A DNA stretch of 64,000 nt from Anaerolineae bacterium (GTDB lineage Bacteria; Chloroflexota; Anaerolineae; Aggregatilineales; Phototrophicaceae): NCBI GenBank assembly GCA_022841825.1, contig JALHQT010000001.1, forward strand, positions 186,001 to 250,000, in the 5' to 3' direction. Shown piece after piece: positions 1 through 5,780 of the stretch. The notes beneath the pieces are model-generated. The model was not told the origin of the DNA, did not search any database, and saw only the letters and a program-made list of their open reading frames with translations. Position 1 is the first letter of the stretch; the number at the start of each line of letters is the position of its first letter. The translations under genes and the position numbers were made by a program.

Positions 1-1
1 G

Positions 2-139
2 CCAATCACCAAAGACGATGAATGGTTTTGGTCAGAGGAATGGCAGAAAAAAGAGCGGGAGGCAGATGAGGCAGAAGCTCGTGGAGACTTCGTTGAATTT
101 GATAATCCAAAAGATGCAATTGCCTATCTTCAAAGCTAG
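2..139 (+). CDS. Antitoxin, C-terminal fragment (AbrB/MazE-like or similar)
   Basis: The 5' end lies before the window. The 45 visible residues are acidic and contain FWSEEWQKKEREADEA followed by a short tail ending AIAYLQS. This tail type is familiar from small antitoxins encoded just before RelE/ParE-like toxins. The stop codon is 2 nt before the start of the toxin gene, the usual antitoxin-toxin arrangement. The DNA-binding domain is not in view, so the antitoxin family is a guess. By analogy it would bind the toxin and repress the operon. Confidence 0.6.
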   Translation, partial: PITKDDEWFWSEEWQKKEREADEAEARGDFVEFDNPKDAIAYLQS

Positions 140-141
140 GC

Positions 142-399
142 ATGAAGGTTCGGTTTCTAGCACCATTTGCCAGAGACTACAACAGGCTTGAAGCGCAGCT
201 TAGAAAACGAGTTAACCAGAAAATCGACCTTCTAATGACTGATCCCACATACCCAAGTCTTCGGGTGAAAAAGATGGCAAATCACTCTGAAATTTATGAG
301 GCTCGCATAGATATTCACAACCGCATGACCTTTGAAATACGCGGCGACTATATACTCATGCGCCGCGTTGGAACCCATGAAATCTACAGAAACCCATAA
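142..399 (+). CDS. RelE/ParE-family toxin
   Basis: An 85-residue basic protein with the RelE/ParE layout: an N-terminal beta strand (MKVRFLAPFARDYNRL), two helices rich in Arg and Lys, then YEARIDIHNRMTFEIRGDYILMRRVGTHEIY, matching the late beta strands and C-terminal His/Tyr pattern of these ribosome-dependent RNases. Length is typical. It starts 2 nt after the antitoxin stop, so the two are surely co-transcribed and probably translationally coupled. Likely role: growth inhibition when the antitoxin is lost, or stabilisation of the element. ParE-type gyrase poisoning cannot be excluded. Confidence 0.8.
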   Translation: MKVRFLAPFARDYNRLEAQLRKRVNQKIDLLMTDPTYPSLRVKKMANHSEIYEARIDIHNRMTFEIRGDYILMRRVGTHEIYRNP

Positions 400-491
400 A
401 CTCCAAGACCTTGCTTGATACCCCATGAGACAATGAAATAGGGAAGTCTCGCACCTTTCATTCCAACCTAAATCCTTCCAACCACTGCCGC

Positions 492-522
492 CAGGATGCA
501 TGAATGCATCCTGTTTTGTTTT
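492..522 (+). terminator. Intrinsic terminator / leader hairpin before the DUF2958 gene
   Basis: CAGGATGCAT (492-501) and ATGCATCCTG (504-513) form a perfect 10-bp inverted repeat followed by TTTTGTTTT. It can end transcripts from the toxin operon, but it also lies only 32 nt before the next start codon with no room for a promoter in between, so transcription of the next gene must pass through it. Upstream, GAGAC/GTCTC (427-431 and 446-450) and AATGAAA/TTTCATT (432-438 and 456-462) can form two mutually exclusive stems. Confidence 0.7.
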
Positions 523-553
523 CCGCCTTGAGCATAAACAGAAGGAGGCTTGT

Positions 554-1291
554 ATGGCTTGGTTTCCAAAGTCCGCCGAAACTGTCTTTGATAGCGCAGC
601 TATCGAAGGATTGAACTTTCTGGACGGCGATCTTTTGGCTTTGGTATTTGGCAGACCCTGGTCGGTGGGGCAGAAGTGTCCTTTTGTGACTTTTCCATCC
701 AAAGATGGATACCAGATATGGGAAGGAGGGGAGTCTCCCATAATTCACCTGTTTGGTGAGATGGACTTGCCTTACTCATCCGATGTAACCACTGCATTTG
801 AGAGGGCAGATTACATTGCCCAGGAGGTTGGGTATTTGGCGCGCAGGGTAGGGGAGAACCAGCTTGAGGTCATTGGTCGGGACAAGGATGAACACCTTAT
901 CATCACCTATGACAACCAGGAAAAGCGGATGATTGATGTTGTGCAGGTTGTGCCAAGCTCTGCACCCTTTGTTCCGTCGCTTCTGGATAGCGAAAGCAGA
1001 AGCCGATTGCCACCGCTTCGTGAAGCAGAGGAGAAAGGGGATGAGGCAATAGCGCAGGTGAAGTTTTTCACCCCAGACAGTAGCTGGACATGGTATGCAT
1101 CAGGCTTTGATGGGAAGGACATCTTCTTCGGTCTGGTGATCGGGCATGAGATTGAGTATGGCTACTTCTCACTGACCGAGCTTATGGAAACTCGTGGAGT
1201 CTTGGGACTGCCTATTGAGCGCGACAGGTACTTTGAACCTGAGTTGCTGGCAGAGCTTGAGAAGAAGCATCGGAAGGATGTGTTGGGTTAG
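554..1291 (+). CDS. DUF2958-domain protein with unknown N-terminal domain
   Basis: A 245-residue protein. The start was chosen because AAGGAGG lies at 542-548 just before the ATG at 554; an in-frame start at 500 falls inside the terminator hairpin. The C-terminal third (about residues 175-240) has KFFTPDSSWTWY, a GFDGKDIFFGLV segment, GYFSLTEL and GLPIERDRYFEP, the pattern of DUF2958, a domain of unknown function common on plasmids and integrated elements. The N-terminal 170 residues match nothing I recognise. No signal peptide or membrane segment. Function unknown. Confidence 0.75.
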   Translation: MAWFPKSAETVFDSAAIEGLNFLDGDLLALVFGRPWSVGQKCPFVTFPSKDGYQIWEGGESPIIHLFGEMDLPYSSDVTTAFERADYIAQEVGYLARRVGENQLEVIGRDKDEHLIITYDNQEKRMIDVVQVVPSSAPFVPSLLDSESRSRLPPLREAEEKGDEAIAQVKFFTPDSSWTWYASGFDGKDIFFGLVIGHEIEYGYFSLTELMETRGVLGLPIERDRYFEPELLAELEKKHRKDVLG

Positions 1292-1333
1292 TTAACTCGC
1301 ACAAGCACGAGAGGCTGGCACGATCGTTTGCCT

Positions 1334-1427
1334 TGTTATGCGATAATGGATTGTCTGCTTCATAACAGTAGTTCTTTGAAAAAATGCAGACAATCTAGCT
1401 CGAAAGCCGCGAGTGAGCGGCTTTTTG
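1334..1427 (+). promoter_or_regulatory. Structured RNA leader with terminator
   Basis: Three inverted repeats precede the gene at 1454. TGTTATG (1334-1340) pairs with CATAACA (1361-1367). GATTGTCTGC (1349-1358) pairs perfectly with GCAGACAATC (1386-1395). AAGCCGC (1404-1410) pairs with GCGGCTT (1417-1423), followed by TTTG. The first two stems interleave, so they form either alternatives or a pseudoknot; the third is terminator-like and lies 27 nt before the start codon. This resembles an attenuator or ligand-sensing leader, but no known riboswitch class was recognised. Confidence 0.5.
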
Positions 1428-1453
1428 ATTCTCTAGAAGGGAAGGAGAATTGT

Positions 1454-1894
1454 ATGTCAAGCACTGGTTTTGCGTGGGGCATCTATTTTGATGACCTGCA
1501 CATCATCACCGTCAACCCGACACGGGATGAAGTTCGATTGCACGAGAACGGCGGGTCAGGCACGGGGTACGTGCTATTTAAGCAGGATGATTCCGTAGCG
1601 AAAGTGGCGTTGTCAGACCCCTTGCAACTGATGAACATGGCGTTTCATTTCGTGGTCAGCTATGAGTTGCTGGCACAGGTCGCGGGCAAGGAGGCGCTTG
1701 CATACTTTGAGCGCATCGGCGCGAAGGATTTCTTGAATCGTTTGGCGGCAGCCACACCAGAGCAGGAACGGCGACACCGCTTGAACGGTTTAACAGGGAA
1801 GTTCAATACGTTTTCTAAGCCGCAGCCCACAGAGCGGCGAGGGCGACCACCATCGCGTGCGAAGGAAAACGGCGAACAAGTTTCGACCACCTAA
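1454..1894 (+). CDS. Hypothetical protein, 146 aa
   Basis: The ATG at 1454 has GAAGGAG at 1441-1447; the spacing and the trailing TTGT are the same as for the gene at 554. The protein is soluble, with a beta-rich N-terminal half (AWGIYFDDLHIITVNP, then VRLHENGGSGTGYVLF) and a helical middle. The tail is Arg/Pro/Lys-rich (about residues 120-146, with ERRGRPPSR), suggesting nucleic-acid contact. I do not recognise the family. The shared start context suggests common regulation with the DUF2958 gene. Confidence 0.65.
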   Translation: MSSTGFAWGIYFDDLHIITVNPTRDEVRLHENGGSGTGYVLFKQDDSVAKVALSDPLQLMNMAFHFVVSYELLAQVAGKEALAYFERIGAKDFLNRLAAATPEQERRHRLNGLTGKFNTFSKPQPTERRGRPPSRAKENGEQVSTT

Positions 1895-1917
1895 ATCGAC
1901 GCAGGTGTGGATGAATT

Positions 1918-1954
1918 GAAGAGGATGTTCTTTAGTTTGTAGGACATCCTCTTC
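1918..1954 (+). terminator. Stem-loop after the 146-aa gene
   Basis: GAAGAGGATGT (1918-1928) and ACATCCTCTTC (1944-1954) are a perfect 11-bp inverted repeat placed 24 nt after the stop codon. No run of T follows, so it is a transcript-end or stability hairpin rather than a classical intrinsic terminator. Confidence 0.5.
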
Positions 1955-1981
1955 TGGACGAATCCCTTCAAAAGGTTTCTA

Positions 1982-2069
1982 CTGATGGCAGCATTAGCTT
2001 GCTGTCATCGGTTAGTTTCTCTGATTTGGCTGCATGTCTGCACACTATGTAGTGTGCATCACCGCTAAC
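1982..2069 (+). promoter_or_regulatory. Structured non-coding stretch before the 124-aa membrane gene
   Basis: GATGGCAGCA (1984-1993) pairs with TGCTGTCATC (2000-2009) with one G-U pair. TGCACACTA (2039-2047) and TAGTGTGCA (2050-2058) form a perfect 9-bp inverted repeat. GTTAG (2011-2015) can pair with CTAAC (2065-2069) around both. The palindrome at 2039-2058 could also be a protein operator. Confidence 0.4.
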
Positions 2070-2096
2070 TAGAGTGGTAGTATGTGATTACAGACT

Positions 2097-2471
2097 ATGT
2101 ATAGGTTCACATGTAACAAACTCTATCTTTATATCGGGTTAACCATAGTTTGTACGGTTATCCTTGTCTGGATTGTGTTTCCGTATCTGCCCAAAACCAT
2201 GGACCAGATCGATTTGTTTGCCACATACTCATTTGTGTTGTTGGAAGCTCTAAGTGTACTGTTGTTCGTAGGTGTCTGCACGATAGCATGGAGTCTGAGA
2301 CTAACTTCCATTCCTCGCTGGCTGACCTTTACCGTGTTAGTGTCTCTCTACCTGATAGTTGGCCTTTTAGTCGTCACTAGAGCATCTGTAAACAAATCAA
2401 AAGTTTATCCACTATTCCTGACCAATCGTGGATTTCAACTGCTTTTGCTCAGGTGGCCATTGACGTTTTAG
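2097..2471 (+). CDS. Small membrane protein, unknown
   Basis: A 124-residue, strongly hydrophobic product with about three to four predicted membrane helices (around residues 8-30, 42-66 and 74-94, plus a hydrophobic C-terminus). It has an AT-rich codon mix like its neighbours. No good ribosome-binding site precedes the ATG at 2097, so the start is uncertain. No family recognised. It could be a spurious frame, but the long hydrophobic pattern and isolated position favour a real gene. Confidence 0.45.
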   Translation: MYRFTCNKLYLYIGLTIVCTVILVWIVFPYLPKTMDQIDLFATYSFVLLEALSVLLFVGVCTIAWSLRLTSIPRWLTFTVLVSLYLIVGLLVVTRASVNKSKVYPLFLTNRGFQLLLLRWPLTF

Positions 2472-2556
2472 GCTGACTGAGAGAATAAGCGAAATGAGCT
2501 TTGCCCCCCAGTCAGATGATTGTCAATTATTCTTGCGTGATTATGCAGCGAGCGTG

Positions 2557-3849
2557 CTAGCTAACACATCCTGATGCACCCAACCACTTTCTCATGAATT
2601 GAGGTCCCACAAAAGCTGATCCACCCCTAAAGATTACGATGTTCTCCCATACTGGGTCCGAACGCTTTTGGTCAAGAGTCAACCCCTCCCATGTGTATCC
2701 AATCCCACTAAGCGTTACACCTTGGTTAATGCTGGCTCTAAAGGTTGGACTTGATGATGTGCAAAAGTAAAGCTCGTCGATAAGCTGTGCACGCAAGGCA
2801 GGATCAAAGAAGACTTCACCTGTTTCACCAATATTCCAGATGTTAATTGACAATGTTAAGCCTTGCCACGCGTCACCCAGATTCCGTGTACGAGCAACAA
2901 TTCCCACTAGTTCCTGTCCGGTTTCCCGCGCAAGTATGCGCAGTTGCTCACGCCATAATGGGGAGGCTACAATTTCTGATTGTTGGCTTGTATTGACTTC
3001 TTGTTCGACTTCTCTGGGCAGGCGTGTGCAACCAGCAACCAACCGCTCTGCTTCACTGTCGTTTGGAGGCAATCTATAGACCTTCTCGTATCCATTAGGT
3101 CCATAAATATTCATTTGAATTTGACAAGCTGCAAAGCCCAATGACCGGATGTGAACCGAATATCCATTGCAGCCCGATATTGTCTGAATCAGACCTGCTA
3201 AATACAAGTTAGTATTAACCAGAACACTCCGTGCAGTACTCCCGATCAGACACCCATTCGGAAGATAGTATTCAATATCGCCATTTGCTTGCCGTGTAAT
3301 CACAACTCCATCATCAAACAACCGCACTATCCCTGCTTCAAGTTCTCGCGCAATTGCAGGGTCGTTATTTGGGTTGCTTCCCGACAAGAGAGAAATAGTT
3401 ACAGTTTGTTGTCCGGTGTTGTCTGCGGCAAATAGACCTGGCGTGTCATTTATCGATAACTCAATCGATCCACTTGCTGGCGCAACAATTGTGTTGGCTG
3501 TGCCAACGAAGAATGGATTACTATCCCCAACCCGCCCAATCAATGCACCAACAGTTGAACTTGGAAGAAGTGCCGTTGAATCGAACTTGGTCTGATAGCC
3601 ATCGGCATCGTAAGGGTTCTGACCTGTACCTGCTCCTTCAAATCCGTGACTCCACAAGCCTGTCGCAGAAAACCGAACCAGTTGTCCAGCGGCGACTTGG
3701 ATGCCAGTGCCTTGCCAGGGGGTGTTTGCAACAACGGATACCGAAAAGTTTGATTGAGCGTTTATCACACGGGCGGATTGGAGGACAACTGAAAGAAGTA
3801 GGACGAACAATGACAAAAGACCCGGATGCGAGAAATGTTTTGAAGACAC
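2557..3849 (-). CDS. Secreted protein with LecA/PA-IL-like lectin domain
   Basis: A 430-residue protein starting at GTG (3849) with GGGAGG a few bases upstream. Residues 1-31 are a signal peptide (hydrophobic LLSLFVLLLSVVLQSA core, cleavage near INAQS). Residues about 35-155 (SVVANTPWQGTGIQVAAGQ, ATGLWSHG, VGALIGRVGD, SGSIELSINDTPG) match the LecA/PA-IL galactose-binding lectin fold. The remaining 270 residues, with several Cys, are unassigned. Likely exported and sugar-binding. It is an unusual cargo gene for a genomic island and is transcribed opposite to the genes on its left. Confidence 0.7.
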   Translation of the reverse strand: MSSKHFSHPGLLSLFVLLLSVVLQSARVINAQSNFSVSVVANTPWQGTGIQVAAGQLVRFSATGLWSHGFEGAGTGQNPYDADGYQTKFDSTALLPSSTVGALIGRVGDSNPFFVGTANTIVAPASGSIELSINDTPGLFAADNTGQQTVTISLLSGSNPNNDPAIARELEAGIVRLFDDGVVITRQANGDIEYYLPNGCLIGSTARSVLVNTNLYLAGLIQTISGCNGYSVHIRSLGFAACQIQMNIYGPNGYEKVYRLPPNDSEAERLVAGCTRLPREVEQEVNTSQQSEIVASPLWREQLRILARETGQELVGIVARTRNLGDAWQGLTLSINIWNIGETGEVFFDPALRAQLIDELYFCTSSSPTFRASINQGVTLSGIGYTWEGLTLDQKRSDPVWENIVIFRGGSAFVGPQFMRKWLGASGCVS

Positions 3850-3939
3850 GATAACCTCCCAAAGCTAACAAATCTTCTGTTTCGTTGAAACACTTGGGGT
3901 TCGGTGTGGGCAGCAACAACAACTGGTGAAGTATGGGCT

Positions 3940-3968
3940 AGATGCGGTTGGAGAAACCAACCGCATCT
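3940..3968 (-). terminator. Strong stem-loop after the 57-aa gene
   Basis: AGATGCGGTTGG and CCAACCGCATCT form a perfect 12-bp stem with a 5-nt loop, 14 nt beyond the stop codon of the minus-strand gene ending at 3983. There is no clear U-tract on either strand. It probably marks the 3' end of that transcript or protects it. Confidence 0.55.
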
Positions 3969-3982
3969 GATGAGAATGTCCG

Positions 3983-4156
3983 CTATTCGCCTCGGTCGTA
4001 GGCGCGCCAATCGTCTTTTACGTCGGCTGGCTCATCCCAACGCTCTTCAAGGCTTCGGTCATATGCGAAAGCTTCGCGCGCGGTTTTCTCCCACACCTCA
4101 GCTTCATCGCCTGACCCCGTTTGTGCTTCCTGCGCTTCCAATTCTCGGTCGCTCAT
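3983..4156 (-). CDS. Small acidic protein, 57 aa
   Basis: A short gene starting at ATG 4156 with GGAGGGA immediately upstream. The product begins MSDRELEAQEAQTG and contains VWEKTAREAFAYDRSLEERW and DWRAYDRGE; it is acidic, helical, and has no signal or membrane segment. A consensus-like promoter with a palindrome over its -10 box lies 85-115 nt upstream. Size, charge and the self-operator-like site recall antitoxins or small anti-repressors, but no family is recognised. The neighbouring upstream gene on the same strand is toxin-like, so a pair is conceivable. Confidence 0.6.
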   Translation of the reverse strand: MSDRELEAQEAQTGSGDEAEVWEKTAREAFAYDRSLEERWDEPADVKDDWRAYDRGE

Positions 4157-4240
4157 GTTCCCTCCTAGCCATGGACAGTCTCAGAAGACTTCACAGACTG
4201 GCTGCAATAGTCTTCTGTATCACCCGTGACGAGGCGATTC

Positions 4241-4272
4241 ATATTATCTTATAATATGCAGGCTTCTGTCAA
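4241..4272 (-). promoter_or_regulatory. Promoter with palindromic operator
   Basis: On the minus strand TTGACA (4272-4267), an 18-nt spacer and GATAAT (4248-4243) form a sigma-70-type promoter for the 57-aa gene. ATATTAT-CTT-ATAATAT (4241-4257) is a perfect 7-bp inverted repeat covering the -10 element, so a bound protein would block transcription. Confidence 0.55.
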
Positions 4273-4282
4273 CTATTTTGGG

Positions 4283-4726
4283 CAACAGAGCAGGTTGAAC
4301 AGGCTTTCGCTAGCTTTTTGGACTAGCGCTTTATGTTGCCGTCGAACTCAGTCCTCAAAGAACGTGGAGATAACCCGCCTTCCATCGGGTGAGACCACCA
4401 CCGTAAGGTCAATAAGCTTTCGAATCTCTTCGTTGTCTATCTCAAACCCAAGCGCATTTCGGATGAACTTTGCCGGGTTAGAGACCTGGAAGATTTCCTC
4501 GTCGCCGGATAGCTCACAGCGGTAGGATAACTTCCAGCCACCAAGCGCCACGACGATGTTGACCAACGGTTCACTTATTAGTCTGCGCTGCATTTGCTTG
4601 CGCGCATGAAGCGTCAGTTCCAAAGGCTGAAACGTGGACAAATCTACGCGGGTAATGAGTGGGTTTGACAATTTTGAAGTCCTTTCAGCAAATCTCTCTT
4701 TCTGGTGAGTTCAACCTGCTCTGTTG
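4283..4726. repeat. 18-bp perfect inverted repeats bounding a one-gene unit
   Basis: CAACAGAGCAGGTTGAAC at 4283-4300 recurs as its exact reverse complement, GTTCAACCTGCTCTGTTG, at 4709-4726. The two arms bound a 444-bp unit holding a single toxin-like gene. Homology stops sharply at both ends of each arm, and I see no convincing target-site duplication. It could be a mini transposable element, a recombination cassette, or arms that base-pair in a long RNA. Confidence 0.75.
4348..4671 (-). CDS. DUF4258-like small protein, possible toxin
   Basis: A 107-residue protein starting at TTG (4671) with GAAAGGA 8-14 nt upstream. LTLHARKQMQRRLISEPLV resembles the HAR-x-RM-x-R-G-I motif that opens DUF4258 proteins, and LTVVVSPDGRRVISTFFED resembles their closing strand. 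The middle (residues 45-85) is longer than in DUF4258, so the relation is remote. DUF4258 proteins are often found among toxin-antitoxin and defence genes. It is the only gene inside the 18-bp inverted repeats. Confidence 0.5.
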   Translation of the reverse strand: MSNPLITRVDLSTFQPLELTLHARKQMQRRLISEPLVNIVVALGGWKLSYRCELSGDEEIFQVSNPAKFIRNALGFEIDNEEIRKLIDLTVVVSPDGRRVISTFFED

Positions 4727-4839
4727 TTAATATCAGTTTAAGCAAATTTCGCATCTTGGCAATAACTTTCTTTCCTTTCCCCAAACGAGGTTTGGCTTGC
4801 GAAAAACCAGTGAGGCGTCTACTTGATTATACTGGACTT

Positions 4840-5334
4840 ATGACCGCAGAATTCAACCCCCGCCCTGAAAGCTTCGGTCTAACCGAGCATGAAACGCTAT
4901 GGTATCGGGTGTCAGATGAGCGGTTTCGGCACATACTCCATGACCCACAAAGTAGTGTCAAGAGGGTAGAGTTATCGACAAACAGCTACGGGGAATTCCT
5001 GTTCATCACAGTTGATAGATCAACTGAGCAAACTGCAACCTCGATAATCTTCTATGGACTTGGACTGCATGAGATGCGTGATAGGTGGATAGCAGAGGAG
5101 TGGTTCTGGTATCAATCGAACCCAAGCCTCACTTCACAACTTCCAACCATTCCACTTGAGGACGCTTTGGAAGCAATAGAAGCCAGAAGACATGGCATCG
5201 CACCCTATGTCGCACAACAGAACCAGAGTGGGGAAGGGAGATTTTTCGAGACAATTGCAGACCTAACCGACGATGACTCAGCAACTACAGAGATTGAGGA
5301 CTTGGGCGGCGTAACGGACTTGATTGACGACTGA
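4840..5334 (+). CDS. Hypothetical protein, 164 aa
   Basis: The start chosen is ATG 4840, where the protein begins MTAEFNPRPESFGLTEHETL; upstream in-frame codons read an improbable Cys/Phe-rich stretch. TATACT (4828-4833) lies 6 nt before this ATG, so the mRNA may be leaderless, although no good -35 box is seen. The product is soluble, mixed alpha/beta, with an acidic tail. No family recognised. Confidence 0.55.
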   Translation: MTAEFNPRPESFGLTEHETLWYRVSDERFRHILHDPQSSVKRVELSTNSYGEFLFITVDRSTEQTATSIIFYGLGLHEMRDRWIAEEWFWYQSNPSLTSQLPTIPLEDALEAIEARRHGIAPYVAQQNQSGEGRFFETIADLTDDDSATTEIEDLGGVTDLIDD

Positions 5335-5518
5335 TAATTCGGCTCCAAAAGTATCACTTTTCCCAAAACTACAGGTCTCCCTAGATTTTGTCTTGAGGCT
5401 AGAAATCTTGTTATGGCTCTCTAGGGGAGAAGGTAGGCTCAAATTGTTGGCGCAAAATAAATCTTGTGCGACAAAGAACTTCACCAAGTGTTCAGGCAAT
5501 CGCGACGGTTAAGATTAG

Positions 5519-5761
5519 TTAATGAGCCGTTTCCAACATTGATTTGGTCAAATCAATAGCGATGTATAGGGAGCCTATTCCTACAAGAACACTAAATATC
5601 CCCACGAGGATTGCCACGCCGCCTCTTGATTCCACTGATGTGAGATGAATCCTTTGGGTATAAATAGCCCAAATGCCAGAAGGAATACAGTAAATACCAG
5701 CAAGCCAAAAGGCAATAATTGCTGCCACAGGTGGCATTTCAGGCACACTTGGGATATTCAT
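5519..5761 (-). CDS. Small two-helix membrane protein
   Basis: An 80-residue product starting at ATG 5761, just after the stop of the WD40 gene at 5781. It has two clear membrane helices (about residues 13-36 and 50-74, with AIIAFWLAGIYCIPSGIWA and GGVAILVGIFSVLVGI). A longer frame from 5902 overlaps the WD40 gene and is less likely. No strong ribosome-binding site is seen, so translation may depend on the upstream gene. Possibly a membrane partner of the WD40 protein; function unknown. Confidence 0.5.
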   Translation of the reverse strand: MNIPSVPEMPPVAAIIAFWLAGIYCIPSGIWAIYTQRIHLTSVESRGGVAILVGIFSVLVGIGSLYIAIDLTKSMLETAH

Positions 5762-5780
5762 TTTGATTTGTAATAGTGTA

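Noticed and set aside
5376-5430. Imperfect inverted repeat TCTCCCTAGA / TCTAGGGGAGA between convergent genes
   Set aside because: The loop of 34 nt and a bulge make a hairpin weak; there is no T-run, so it was not called a terminator.
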